The notes: generated by a model not told the origin, from the letters alone. A stretch of DNA of 64,000 nucleotides from Streptomyces sp. NRRL WC-3626 (GCF_000718785.1 NZ_JOCA01000003.1:186001-250000); one strand, 5' to 3'; shown: positions 1 through 8,465, numbered from the stretch's first letter. Numbers and translations: made by a program.

Positions 1-547
1 CCTCGCTGGTGCCGCCGTCGCCGACCATGGCGAGCGCGACCACGTCGTCGCCCTTGAGACGGGCGGCGTGCGCGAGCCCCACCGCGTGCGGAAGCTGGGT
101 GGCGAGCGGGGTGCTCAGCGGGGCCACGCGGTGCTCACGGGGGTCGTAGCCGGTGTGCCAGTCGCCGCGCAGCAGGGTGAGCGCCTCGACGGGGTCCACT
201 CCGCGTGCGACGACGGCGAGGGTGTCGCGGTAGCTCGGGAAGAGCCAGTCCTGCTCGGCCAGGACGAGCGCGGCGGCGACCTCGCAGGCCTCCTGGCCGG
301 TGCTTGAGGGGTAGACGGCGAGACGGCCCTGCTTGGTGAGGGCGGTGGCCTGCGCGTTGTAGCGGCGGCCCTTCACCAGCTCCGTGTACAGCCTGCGCAG
401 CAGCTCCGGGTCGGCCTTCGCGGCCGCGTCGGTGCCGAGTACGCGGTACGGCTCCGCGTCGGGCAGCAGCGGCGCGGGGTCGGTACGGGGCTGCCAGGCG
501 GGCGGCGGGGTCGGCCGGTAGGCCCCCCGCTGCTCCATGACCGTCAT
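1..547 (-). CDS. 2-oxoacid dehydrogenase E1 component alpha subunit (partial, N-terminal part)
   Basis: The gene runs off the left edge; 182 codons of the N-terminus are present. The product is the thiamine-diphosphate-dependent E1 alpha subunit of a branched-chain 2-oxoacid or pyruvate dehydrogenase, which decarboxylates 2-oxoacids and passes the acyl group to E2. Visible family features are LLRRLYTELVKGRRYNAQAT, YPSSTGQEACEVAAALVL, FPSYRDT and, at the cut end, the start of the ThDP/Mg site VALAMVGDGGTSEG. The ATG at 547 follows a strong GAGGAGGTG ribosome site. An Lrp-type regulator diverges from it, which is the usual setting of bkd clusters in Streptomyces. A PaaR-like palindrome lies 56 bp upstream. 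The E1 beta and E2 genes, which would confirm the substrate class, lie outside the window. Confidence 0.88.
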   Translation of the reverse strand, partial: MTVMEQRGAYRPTPPPAWQPRTDPAPLLPDAEPYRVLGTDAAAKADPELLRRLYTELVKGRRYNAQATALTKQGRLAVYPSSTGQEACEVAAALVLAEQDWLFPSYRDTLAVVARGVDPVEALTLLRGDWHTGYDPREHRVAPLSTPLATQLPHAVGLAHAARLKGDDVVALAMVGDGGTSE

Positions 548-602
548 GACGGCACCTCCTCGTGGGAAGACGGAGGCGCGGCGTCTGTGACGCGCCTCAC
601 CA

Positions 603-616
603 ACCGATTGTTCGGT
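603..616. promoter_or_regulatory. Candidate PaaR-type TetR operator upstream of E1 alpha
   Basis: The palindrome ACCGATTGTTCGGT differs by one base from the operators at 3381-3394 and 8409-8422. It fits the ACCGNNCGNNCGGT core reported for actinobacterial PaaR, except for one centre base. It lies between the divergent E1 alpha and lrp starts. Function is inferred. Confidence 0.5.
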
Positions 617-717
617 CGCCGGCACATTTTGGCTACGGGTGGCGCCAGGCTGTGGACAAACGGTTCTCCACAGCCTGAGATGGATGCAGGACGTCCACGG
701 CGGAGAGGTGGGGGCGG

Positions 718-1218
718 GTGGCAGCTGAACAAATGGCCGAGGGCCAGGAGGGGGGCGGTCCGCTCTCTCCCGCGCGGCCCCTGGACGCCATCGACCAGGA
801 CATCCTGCGGATGCTCCAGGCGGACGGCCGCGCGTCCGTGCGGTCGGTCGCCGAGCGGGTGCACGTCTCCCGCGCGAACGCGTACGCGCGCATCAACCGG
901 CTCGTCGAGGACGGCGTGATCCGCGGCTTCGGGGCCCGCGTCGACCATGAGCGGGCCGGTCACGGGACGTCCGCGTACATCACCCTGAAGATCGTCCAGA
1001 ACACCTGGCGCACCGTCCGCGAGCAGCTCAGACAGCTCCCCGGCGCCTCACACATCGCGCTGGTGGGCGGGGACTTCGACGTCCTCCTGCTGGTGCACAC
1101 GCCCGACAACCGGGCGCTGCGCGAGCTGGTGCTGACCCGGCTGCAGGCGATCCCCGAGGTGCAGAGCACGCGCACCCTGCTGGTGTTCGAGGAGGAGGAT
1201 CTGGAACCGCAGGGGTGA
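718..1218 (+). CDS. Lrp/AsnC family transcriptional regulator (BkdR-like)
   Basis: The 166-aa protein has an N-terminal winged helix-turn-helix (about residues 22-70: LDAIDQDILRMLQADGRAS, then SVAERVHVSRANAYARINRL) and a C-terminal RAM/AsnC effector domain (about 85-160: AYITLKIV, GDFDVLLLVHTPDN). Proteins of this family form dimers and octamers and sense amino acids or 2-oxoacids. Divergence from an E1 alpha gene suggests it controls branched-chain 2-oxoacid dehydrogenase expression, as BkdR does. The GTG at 718 follows GGAGAGG; an in-frame ATG at 733 is an alternative start. Confidence 0.9.
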   Translation: MAAEQMAEGQEGGGPLSPARPLDAIDQDILRMLQADGRASVRSVAERVHVSRANAYARINRLVEDGVIRGFGARVDHERAGHGTSAYITLKIVQNTWRTVREQLRQLPGASHIALVGGDFDVLLLVHTPDNRALRELVLTRLQAIPEVQSTRTLLVFEEEDLEPQG

Positions 1219-1222
1219 GAGC

Positions 1223-1813
1223 TCAGGACGCCTTGCGGAGGCCTCCGAAGGCCACCTGGGTGACCGCGTCGGCGACCTCGCGCTCGTTCATGCCGCGCCC
1301 GTCCGGCCGGTACCACTCCACGATCGAGTTGATCATCCCGAAGACCAGCCGGGTCACCAGGCGCACCTCTATGTCCTCGCGCACGTCCCCGTCGGCCGCC
1401 GCCGCCTTCAGCAGGGCGGCCACCCGGTGGTCGAAGTCGCGCCGCCGCTCCAGCGCCCACCGTTCGGTGTCGGTGTTGCCGCGCACGCGCAGCAGCAGCG
1501 TCACGTACGGCAGCTCGGCGATCAGCACCTCGACCATGCGCCGTACGACGTACTCCAGGCGCTCGGCGGCGCGCCCCACGCGCGCGTGCTCCTCGTCGAG
1601 GATGCCGAAGAGGCCGTCCAGGGCCCGGCTCACCGCGCGGCGCAGCAGTTCCTCCTTGCCGGCCACGTGGTGGTAGATCGACGACTTGGAGATACCGGCC
1701 GCCTTGGAGAGGTGCTCCATGGAGGTGCCGTCGTAACCGCGGTCGTTGAACACCTGGACGGCGACGGACAGCAGCGTCTCCGGGGTGTACGTGTCGCGCT
1801 TGGCGGTGGTCAC
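1223..1813 (-). CDS. paaR: TetR family regulator, probable PaaR (phenylacetyl-CoA-responsive repressor)
   Basis: The 196-aa protein has a TetR helix-turn-helix at residues 10-55 (SVAVQVFNDRGYDGTSMEHL, then SKAAGISKSSIYHHVAGKEE) and an all-helical ligand domain. Its GTG start overlaps the paaH stop as GTGA, so it is co-translated with paaH and is the last gene of that operon. The location in a phenylacetate block and the three near-identical ACCG-N6-CGGT palindromes upstream of paaN, paaA and the E1 alpha gene support a PaaR role. The inducer (phenylacetyl-CoA in known PaaR proteins) is inferred from the family. The next gene on the other strand ends 4 bp away. Confidence 0.78.
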   Translation of the reverse strand: MTTAKRDTYTPETLLSVAVQVFNDRGYDGTSMEHLSKAAGISKSSIYHHVAGKEELLRRAVSRALDGLFGILDEEHARVGRAAERLEYVVRRMVEVLIAELPYVTLLLRVRGNTDTERWALERRRDFDHRVAALLKAAAADGDVREDIEVRLVTRLVFGMINSIVEWYRPDGRGMNEREVADAVTQVAFGGLRKAS

Positions 1814-3324
1814 GAGGTTCCCTCCCGCTTGTCCGAGGCGTAGGCGTGGCGGTACAGGGCGAGGGAGGGCGCGTAGCGGCCGGACGGCTCGCACTGGTGC
1901 AGGTTGTCCAGCACGGAGCAGGCCCAGCCGCCGCCGAGGCGCCGGCTCCACTCCAACGGCCCCAGCGGGTAGTTCACACCCAGGCGCATCGCGGTGTCGA
2001 TGTCCTCCTCGGTGGCGACGCCCTTGGCGACGGCGTCGTGCGCCAGGTCGATGATCCGGGCCACCGTCCGCGCGACGATCATTCCGGGGACGTCCCCGAT
2101 GACGCTGACCTTCTTGCCGAGGGCCTGGAACAGGCCGGTTGCCTCGGCGACGGTCACCGGGGAGGTGTTCGGGGCGTGCGACAGGGCGATCCGCGTGGCC
2201 GCGCGGTAGTCGAGGGCGAGGTCGAAGTAGACGACGTCGCGGAACTCCACGGAGGTCTGCCCGTCGGCGAGCACCAGTTGGCCGCCGCCGGGCAGCACCA
2301 GCCGGGTGCCGTTGTCCTCGGCCTCCTCGCGTACCTCGATGCCGGCCTCGCGGATCAGGGCGAGCAGTTCCGAGGCGGGCTCCAGGTCGCCCTCCGCGAC
2401 GACGTACGCGGGCGGTACGGCGGGCTCGGCGGTGTGCGGTTCGGGGCGCTCGGCTCCGTCGCCGTGGTCGTACCAGCCATGGCCGGTCTTGCGGCCGAGG
2501 CGGCCGGACTCGACCAGGCGGCGCTGGGCGAGCGAGGGGGTGAAGCGCACGTCGTGGAAGAACGACTCCCACACCGAGCGGGTGACCGACTCGTTGACGT
2601 CCTGCCCGATGAGGTCGGTCAGCTCGAAGGCGCCCATGCGGAAGCCGCCGGACTCGCGCAGGACCGCGTCGATGGTGGCCGGGTCGGCGCCCTGGGACTC
2701 GTGGACCGCGAAGGCCTCTGCGTAGAAGGGCCGGGCGACGCGGTTGACGATGAAGCCGGGGGTGTCCGCGCAGGCGACGGGCGTCTTGCCCCACGCGCGG
2801 GCCGTCTCGTACGCGCGTGTGGCGTGGGTGACGTCGGTGGCGAAGCCGGAGACGACCTCGACGAGCGGCAGCAGCGGCGCCGGGTTGAAGAAGTGCAGGC
2901 CGACGAAGCGGCCGGGCACGCGCAGGGCGCCGCCGATCGCGGTGACGGAGAGGGAGGAGGTGTTGGTGGCGAGCAGGCAGTCGTCGGGAACGACGTCCTC
3001 CAGCGCGCGGAACAGCTCCTGTTTGACGTCCAGGCGTTCCACGACGGCCTCGACGACCAGGGTGCAGTCGGCCAGTCCGGCGAGCTCGTCGACGGGCCGC
3101 AGCCGGGCGCGTGCCGCGTCCCGCCGGTCGGCGGTCAGGCGCTCCTTCTCCACCAGCCGGTCGAGCCGGGCGCCGATCGCGTCGGCCGCCCGACGGGCCC
3201 GCCCGGGAACGGCGTCGTACAGCCGCACGGGATGGCCCGCGATCAGCGCGACCTGGGCGATTCCCTGGCCCATGGTGCCGGTGCCGACCACGGCCACGGG
3301 ACTGCTGAGGTCGAGTGCTGTCAT
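1810..3324 (-). CDS. paaH: 3-hydroxyacyl-CoA dehydrogenase PaaH
   Basis: The 504-aa enzyme has an N-terminal Rossmann fold with the NAD loop VAVVGTGTMGQGIAQVALIA, the HFFNPAPLLPLVEVV segment (His of the catalytic pair near residue 145), then two successive 3HCDH C-terminal domains (about 190-290 and 400-500, e.g. GALDWSRRLG-like PLGPLEWSRRLGG). The double C-terminal domain is typical of PaaH/PaaC-type enzymes, which oxidise 3-hydroxyadipyl-CoA to 3-oxoadipyl-CoA late in aerobic phenylacetate degradation. It diverges from paaN and is followed by paaR with a 4-nt overlap. Confidence 0.88.
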   Translation of the reverse strand: MTALDLSSPVAVVGTGTMGQGIAQVALIAGHPVRLYDAVPGRARRAADAIGARLDRLVEKERLTADRRDAARARLRPVDELAGLADCTLVVEAVVERLDVKQELFRALEDVVPDDCLLATNTSSLSVTAIGGALRVPGRFVGLHFFNPAPLLPLVEVVSGFATDVTHATRAYETARAWGKTPVACADTPGFIVNRVARPFYAEAFAVHESQGADPATIDAVLRESGGFRMGAFELTDLIGQDVNESVTRSVWESFFHDVRFTPSLAQRRLVESGRLGRKTGHGWYDHGDGAERPEPHTAEPAVPPAYVVAEGDLEPASELLALIREAGIEVREEAEDNGTRLVLPGGGQLVLADGQTSVEFRDVVYFDLALDYRAATRIALSHAPNTSPVTVAEATGLFQALGKKVSVIGDVPGMIVARTVARIIDLAHDAVAKGVATEEDIDTAMRLGVNYPLGPLEWSRRLGGGWACSVLDNLHQCEPSGRYAPSLALYRHAYASDKREGTS

Positions 3325-3372
3325 GTGCGCGATCCTCCCGCACGGGGTTTTCCACAGATGCGGCGGACCCCC

Positions 3373-3400
3373 TTGTCCCGACCGATCGTTCGGTTACTCT
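3373..3400 (+). promoter_or_regulatory. paaN promoter with embedded PaaR-type operator
   Basis: TTGTCC (3373-3378) and TACTCT (3395-3400) are separated by 16 bp, and the spacer contains the perfect-consensus palindrome ACCGATCGTTCGGT (3381-3394). A bound TetR repressor would block RNA polymerase. It may also act on the divergent paaH promoter. Promoter assignment is by motif only. Confidence 0.6.
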
Positions 3401-3485
3401 AACCCTGACCGCCCGTTCCTGACTACGTTTCCGCACCGGTCCATGAGCTCGACGAAGAGTTCCTGAGACGAGGAGTTGGTCCCGC

Positions 3486-5177
3486 ATGGCCGCCGAACTC
3501 ACGGCGCACGAGCTGATCGCCCGCCACCGTCCCACCCTGGACCAGGCGCTGGAAGCGATCCGCACACGCGCGTACTGGTCCCCCCACCCCGAGCACCCCA
3601 AGGCCTACGGGGAGAACGGCAGCCTGGACATGGCGGCGGGCAAGGCCGCCTTCGACGCCCTGCACGGCACCCGCCTCGACCTCGGCCAGCCCGGTACGGA
3701 CGGCTGGGTGGACGGCGAGACCTCCCCGTACGGCATCGAGCCGGGCGTGAGCTACCCGCACGCGGACCTCGACGAGCTGCTGCCCGCCATGAGGGCCGGG
3801 ATGCGGGCCTGGCGGGACGCGGGCGCGGAGACCCGCGCGGTGGTCTGTCTGGAGATCCTCAAGCGGATCGGCGACCGGACGATGGAGTTCGCCCAGGCGG
3901 TCATGCACACCTCGGGCCAGGCGTTCATGATGGCGTTCCAGGCGGGCGGACCGCACGCGCAGGACCGCGGCATGGAGGCGGTGGCGTACGCGTACGCGGA
4001 GCAGGTCCGCACGCCCGGCACCGCGGAGTGGACCAAGCCGCAGGGCAAGCGCGATCCGCTGGTGCTCACCAAGGAGTTCGTCCCGGTCCCGCGCGGCGTC
4101 GCCCTGGTCATCGGCTGCAACACCTTCCCGACGTGGAACGGCTATCCGGGCCTGTTCGCCTCCCTCGCCACGGGCAACGCGGTGCTGGTCAAGCCGCACC
4201 CCCGCGCGGTGCTGCCGCTCGCGCTGACCGTGCGGGTGGCCCGCCAGGTGCTCGCCGAGGCGGGCTTCGACCCGAATCTGGTGGCGCTGGCCACCGAGCG
4301 GCCCGGTGAGGGCATCGCCAGGACGCTGGCCACCCGGCCGGAGATCCGGATCATCGACTACACCGGCTCCACGGAGTTCGGCGACTGGCTGGAGACCAAC
4401 GCCCGCCAGGCGCAGGTGTACACGGAGAAGGCCGGCGTCAACACGGTGATCCTGGAGTCGACCGACGACTACAAGGGGATGCTCGCCAACCTGGCGTTCT
4501 CCCTGTCGCTGTACAGCGGCCAGATGTGCACCACGCCGCAGAACCTGCTGATCCCTCGCGACGGCATCACCACCGACCAGGGCCCCAGGTCCTTCGACGA
4601 GGTCGCCGCCGACCTGGCGAAGGCGGTCGACGGCCTGCTCGGCGACGACGCGCGTGCCAACGCGCTGCTGGGCGCGATCGTCAACCCGGACGTCAAGGCC
4701 CGCCTGGAGGCGGCCGCCGGGCTCGGCGAGGTCGCCCTCGCCTCCCGCGAGGTCACCAACCCGGAGTTCCCGGGCGCCGTGGTGCGCACGCCGGTGATCG
4801 TGAAGCTGGACGGCGCCAAGCCGGACGCCGAGGCCGCCTACATGAGCGAGTGCTTCGGCCCGGTCTCCTTCGCCGTCGCGGTCGACTCGGCCGGTGACGC
4901 GGCGGAGCTGCTGCGGCGCACGATCCGCGAGAAGGGCGCCATGACGGTCGGCGCGTACACGACGTCCCCGGAGGTCGAGGAGACGGTGCGGGAGGTCTGC
5001 CTGGAGGAGGCCGCCCAGCTCTCCCTGAACCTCACCGGCGGGGTATACGTCAACCAGACGGCCGCCTTCTCCGACTTCCACGGCTCCGGCGGCAACCCGG
5101 CGGCCAACGCGGCCCTGTGCGACGGCGCGTTCGTGGCGGGCCGCTTCCGCGTGATCGAGGTGCGCCGGGAGGTCTAG
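3486..5177 (+). CDS. paaN: Phenylacetic acid degradation protein PaaN (aldehyde dehydrogenase family)
   Basis: This 563-aa protein belongs to the PaaN group of aldehyde dehydrogenase-fold proteins. It shows an N-terminal PaaN-specific region (HELIARHRPTLDQALEAIRT), a cofactor region (PRGVALVIGCNTFPTWNGYP, then ATGNAVLVKPHP), TGSTEFGDWLE, and the nucleophile-region cysteine in LYSGQMCTTPQNLLIPRDG near residue 345. Members are assigned to ring-opening or semialdehyde oxidation in the phenylacetyl-CoA pathway. It lacks the hydratase domain that PaaZ has. The ATG follows a GAGACGAGGAG-type ribosome site. Its TAG stop shares a CTAG palindrome with the stop of the convergent methyltransferase gene. 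Confidence 0.87.
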   Translation: MAAELTAHELIARHRPTLDQALEAIRTRAYWSPHPEHPKAYGENGSLDMAAGKAAFDALHGTRLDLGQPGTDGWVDGETSPYGIEPGVSYPHADLDELLPAMRAGMRAWRDAGAETRAVVCLEILKRIGDRTMEFAQAVMHTSGQAFMMAFQAGGPHAQDRGMEAVAYAYAEQVRTPGTAEWTKPQGKRDPLVLTKEFVPVPRGVALVIGCNTFPTWNGYPGLFASLATGNAVLVKPHPRAVLPLALTVRVARQVLAEAGFDPNLVALATERPGEGIARTLATRPEIRIIDYTGSTEFGDWLETNARQAQVYTEKAGVNTVILESTDDYKGMLANLAFSLSLYSGQMCTTPQNLLIPRDGITTDQGPRSFDEVAADLAKAVDGLLGDDARANALLGAIVNPDVKARLEAAAGLGEVALASREVTNPEFPGAVVRTPVIVKLDGAKPDAEAAYMSECFGPVSFAVAVDSAGDAAELLRRTIREKGAMTVGAYTTSPEVEETVREVCLEEAAQLSLNLTGGVYVNQTAAFSDFHGSGGNPAANAALCDGAFVAGRFRVIEVRREV

Positions 5178-5965
5178 ACGGCGCGGGGTGCGCCCCCGGT
5201 GGCACTCCAGTGGTACAGCGTCATGGCGACACTGGTCGCGAGGTTGTAGCTGGAGACCTGGGGGCGCATCGGCAGCGCCACCAGCCGGTCGGCCCGCGCG
5301 CGGAGCTCCGCCGACAGTCCGCTGCGCTCGGAGCCGAAGGCGAGCAGCGCGTCGTCCGGCAGCTTCAGCGAGCGGATGTCCTCGCCCTCCGGGTCGAGCG
5401 CGAAGACCGGTCCGGGCGGCAGCTCCCCGGCGGTCAGCCGTTCCACGGCGGTGGCGAAGTGCAGCCCCGCCCCGCCGCGTACGACGGTGGGGTGCCAGGG
5501 GTCGAGGGTGCCGGTGGTGACGACCCCGGTGGCGCCGAAACCGGCGGCCAGCCGGATCACCGCCCCCGCGTTGCCGAGGTTGCGCGGATGGTCGAGGACC
5601 ACCACGGGGGCGGTGCGCGGGGAGTGCGCCAGCCGCTCCAGGTTGCCCGCGCGGGAGGGGCGTACGGCCAGCGCGGCCACGGCGGTGGGGTGCGGCCGCG
5701 GCACGAGCGCCGCGTACGTCTCGTGGGGCACCTCGGTCAGCAGTGCCGCCAGCGTGTCCCGTACGTCCCCGGCCAGCTCGTCGGCGAGGGCGAGCGTGGC
5801 GGCCCGGTCGGCGGTGAGCGCCATGCTCACGTCGGCCCCGAAGCGCACGGCGTGCTTGAGGGCGTGGAAGCCGTCGAGCAGGACGGCGCCGCCGGCCAGC
5901 CGGCGCCAGGCGGACACGGGGTCGGCGGCGGTCTCGGGTGCGGTGCCGCGGGCGGGGTCGTCCAT
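5174..5965 (-). CDS. TrmH/SpoU family RNA 2'-O-ribose methyltransferase
   Basis: The 263-aa protein has the three SPOUT motifs in its C-terminal half: motif 1 DHPRNLGNAGAVIRLAAGFG, motif 2 FGSERSGLS and motif 3 MRPQVSSYNLATSVAM. These form the trefoil-knot SAM site, so it should methylate a ribose 2'-OH in tRNA or rRNA; the target cannot be read from the sequence. The ATG at 5965 (MDDPARG) was chosen over an upstream extension that would enter the HTTM gene. It follows the HTTM gene by 10 bp and may share its transcript. Confidence 0.88.
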   Translation of the reverse strand: MDDPARGTAPETAADPVSAWRRLAGGAVLLDGFHALKHAVRFGADVSMALTADRAATLALADELAGDVRDTLAALLTEVPHETYAALVPRPHPTAVAALAVRPSRAGNLERLAHSPRTAPVVVLDHPRNLGNAGAVIRLAAGFGATGVVTTGTLDPWHPTVVRGGAGLHFATAVERLTAGELPPGPVFALDPEGEDIRSLKLPDDALLAFGSERSGLSAELRARADRLVALPMRPQVSSYNLATSVAMTLYHWSATGGAPRAV

Positions 5966-5975
5966 GGCGTGCAGC

Positions 5976-7199
5976 CTACGTGCGCGGGCCGGGCGCTCCG
6001 TCCGGTGCGGGGGCCGCCTCCACCGGGTCCGCTCCGGCCGGGGAGCGAGGCTGCGGGACCGGCGCCGCCCGGCGCGGGCGCAGCCGCCCACGCGCGCGCG
6101 GCGCCAGGTTCCCCAGGCGGCGCAGGAACGACGTCGGCAGGAAGACCGCGTCGGCCGCGATCATCGCCAGGGAGAAGAAGGGCAGTCCGAGCACGACGGC
6201 GATGACCGCGTGCTCCATGATCATGAAGGCCAGCAGGACGTTCTTGACCCGCCGGTTGAACAGCGTGAACGGGAAGGCGACCTGCATGACGACCGTGCCG
6301 TAGGTCACCAGCATCACCATGGTGCCGCTGGCCGCCAGCAGGTCCCCGAGGGCCGGCCAGGGGGAGAAGTACTCCAGGTGCAGCGGGTAGTGGACGGCGG
6401 TGCCGTCCTGCCAGCGGGAGCCCTGGACCTTGTACCAGCCGGCCGTGGCGTAGATCAGACACGCCTCGGCCATGATCACAAGCAGTGCGCCGTTGTGCAC
6501 GATGTTCGCGACGACGTCCAGCAGGATCCTCGGCTGTCCGGTCCTCGCGCGGCGCCCGACCAGCCACCACAGGGCCTGTCCGAGCCACACGGCCCACAGC
6601 AGGGCCGGTATGAATCGGTCGCCGTCCATCCTGCCCGCCAGCGTCGCCACGGCGAGCACGAGGCCGAGGACGCTCCACAGCAGCGGTCCGACCCGGTCAC
6701 GCGGCCGCTCGCCCCGCGCGCGGGCCCGCGCCGCGCGGCGTGCGTCCAGGGACCAGACCTGGCCGCAGCGGGTGAACACCAGGTAGATCGACATCAGGTG
6801 CAGGACGTTGTCGCCGCCGTCGCCCATGAAGACGCTGCGGTTCTGCAGCGCCAGCACCCCCACCATGAACAGCACCGACATGGTGCGGGTGCGCCAGCCG
6901 AGCAGCAGCAGGAGGCTCGCCAGCACGGCCAGCGCGTAGACGGCCTCGAACCAGATCTGGCCGTCCGTCCAGAGCAGCGGGGTGAACGCGTTGTTCGTGG
7001 CGACCAGCTGGTCGGCGAGATCCCAGCTCCAGGGGCCGTCGGGGCCGTACAGCTCCTGGCGGTGGGGGTACTCGCGCAGCAGGAACAGCAGCCAGGTCAG
7101 GCTGAAGCCGATGCGGATCACGGCGGTCTGGTGGGGGCCGAGCGCCGCGTCGGTGACACGGGCGATCACCCGGGACAGCGCCAGCGAGAAGCGGTTCAC
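5976..7199 (-). CDS. HTTM domain integral membrane protein
   Basis: The 407-aa protein has multiple hydrophobic segments (VIRIGFSLTWLLFLLREYPH near the N-terminus, YALAVLASLLLLLGW, NVLHLMSIYLVFTRCGQVWS, LLWSVLGLVLAVATLAG, NGALLVIMAEACLIYATAGW, VLLAFMIMEHAVIAVVLGLP). They fit the HTTM family, a membrane domain related to vitamin K-dependent gamma-carboxylase. The conserved KVQGSRWQDGTAVHYPLHLE segment is typical of the family. The biological role is unknown. The GTG start overlaps the stop of the upstream DUF5819 gene as GTGA, a pairing that suggests one functional unit. Confidence 0.87.
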   Translation of the reverse strand: MNRFSLALSRVIARVTDAALGPHQTAVIRIGFSLTWLLFLLREYPHRQELYGPDGPWSWDLADQLVATNNAFTPLLWTDGQIWFEAVYALAVLASLLLLLGWRTRTMSVLFMVGVLALQNRSVFMGDGGDNVLHLMSIYLVFTRCGQVWSLDARRAARARARGERPRDRVGPLLWSVLGLVLAVATLAGRMDGDRFIPALLWAVWLGQALWWLVGRRARTGQPRILLDVVANIVHNGALLVIMAEACLIYATAGWYKVQGSRWQDGTAVHYPLHLEYFSPWPALGDLLAASGTMVMLVTYGTVVMQVAFPFTLFNRRVKNVLLAFMIMEHAVIAVVLGLPFFSLAMIAADAVFLPTSFLRRLGNLAPRARGRLRPRRAAPVPQPRSPAGADPVEAAPAPDGAPGPRT

Positions 7200-8164
7200 C
7201 CGATGCCTCCGCGCGCCTCGTCGTCGGGCACGGACCACCAGGGCAGCGTGCGGTACACGGGCGTGGTGGAGATCTTCTCGGTGCTCCAGTCGGGCGGGGG
7301 CACGTTGGCGGTGCGTGAGCGTATCTGGACGCGCGCGACGGAGCCGTCCGGGCCGGCCGCGTCCGCGCGGTCCAGGCGCAGCACCGTGATCCGGCGCAGA
7401 TAGGTCTCGGACAGCGCTCCGCGCAGGCCCACCGGCCGGTTGTTCTCGTCGTGCGTGGCGAGGAAGAGGTCCCACGCGCGGCGCAGTGCGTTCTGCTGGG
7501 TGTGGCTGGGCAGCAGGTTGCCGTCGATGGCGCGGCCGTCCTGCGCGGACAGGTCGTACCAGCCGGTGGTCCGGACGTCCCCGCCGGCCGTGAGGACCTC
7601 GGCGCGCACCTGGACGGCGATGTTCTGCTGCAGCGGGTTCGGCGCGAACAGTTTCCAGTTCTGCTCGAACTCCGGGTAGATCCAGTCCTCGACCGTTCCG
7701 CTGTGCTCCTTGCTGACCGTGTTCGGGGGCGCGACGTGCAGGAACGTCATGCCGAGGTGCACACAGACCCCGACCGCGACGACCGCGAGCGCCACCGCGG
7801 CCCCGATCTGGTAGCGCAGGGAAAGGGCGGCCACACCGGTACGGGACTCGGCGGGCGGGGCGGCGGGGGGCGGCTCGGGCGGCGGCCCGGCGGGGCGCCC
7901 GGGGGCGGGCGGAGGGGTGTCGGGTGCCCGAGCGCCGGCCGACGGCAGGGGACCGGGGGAAGGGGTACGGGGCGCCGGGAGGTCCGCCGGTGACGCGAGG
8001 CCGGGTTCATGGGCGGGAAGCGCCGGGGCGTTTGCCGGTGAGGCGGAGCCGGGCTCACGGACGGGGGGCGCCGGGGCGTTTGCCGGTGAGGCGGGGCGCG
8101 GGTCCGGCACGTCCTGCCCGGCAGGGCCGTGCCGGGCGTCCGAGCCCTTGTCGTACGCGTTCAT
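7196..8164 (-). CDS. DUF5819 family protein with proline-rich N-terminus
   Basis: The 322-aa protein has a Pro/Ala-rich low-complexity cytoplasmic region (residues 10-110), one membrane helix (about 120-145: [20 protein letters not shown]) and an extracytoplasmic DUF5819 domain ([20 protein letters not shown], then [20 protein letters not shown]). It is translationally coupled to the HTTM gene. In the N-terminal part the DNA encodes imperfect repeats of the [16 protein letters not shown] type, which vary easily in length. No catalytic motif is visible and no function is assigned. Confidence 0.82.
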   Translation of the reverse strand: MNAYDKGSDARHGPAGQDVPDPRPASPANAPAPPVREPGSASPANAPALPAHEPGLASPADLPAPRTPSPGPLPSAGARAPDTPPPAPGRPAGPPPEPPPAAPPAESRTGVAALSLRYQIGAAVALAVVAVGVCVHLGMTFLHVAPPNTVSKEHSGTVEDWIYPEFEQNWKLFAPNPLQQNIAVQVRAEVLTAGGDVRTTGWYDLSAQDGRAIDGNLLPSHTQQNALRRAWDLFLATHDENNRPVGLRGALSETYLRRITVLRLDRADAAGPDGSVARVQIRSRTANVPPPDWSTEKISTTPVYRTLPWWSVPDDEARGGIG

Positions 8165-8465
8165 CCCGCCCCGATCCGCCGATCCCGGTCCGTCACCGCT
8201 TCCGCCCCGCCACGAGGGACCGGCGCCAGTCCGCCGTGTCGCAGGGAACGGTACTCAGCACCGGCCGTCCGGGCACAGTCCAGTCGGCGACCCGTTCCCC
8301 GGCCGTCACCGCACCGCGACCCGATCCCGGTTGTCCACAGGTGACCCCCGCAGGTTATCCACAGCGGTTGACACCTTGCGGCGCCCGTCCCACCATGGAA
8401 TCGCACGAACCGAACGATCGGTCGGGAGCGTGCTCCGGGAAGCATCCAGGTCGAGGGGGAACCTC
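8165..8465. other. Intergenic region upstream of paaA with two perfect DnaA boxes
   Basis: This 301-bp gap between the divergent DUF5819 and paaA genes holds TTGTCCACA (8331-8339) and TTATCCACA (8355-8363) in the same orientation, followed directly by the paaA promoter and PaaR-type operator. No further gene is seen. Confidence 0.6.
8368..8422 (+). promoter_or_regulatory. paaABCDE promoter and PaaR-type operator
   Basis: A perfect -35 TTGACA (8368-8373) lies 17 bp before CACCAT (8391-8396), a weak -10. The palindrome ACCGAACGATCGGT (8409-8422) starts a few bases after the predicted +1. It is the exact reverse complement of the operator at paaN, so a repressor could block early elongation. 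Confidence 0.6.

Noticed and set aside
1846..3402. 518-codon open frame opposite paaH
   Set aside because: Antisense shadow of a well-supported dehydrogenase gene.
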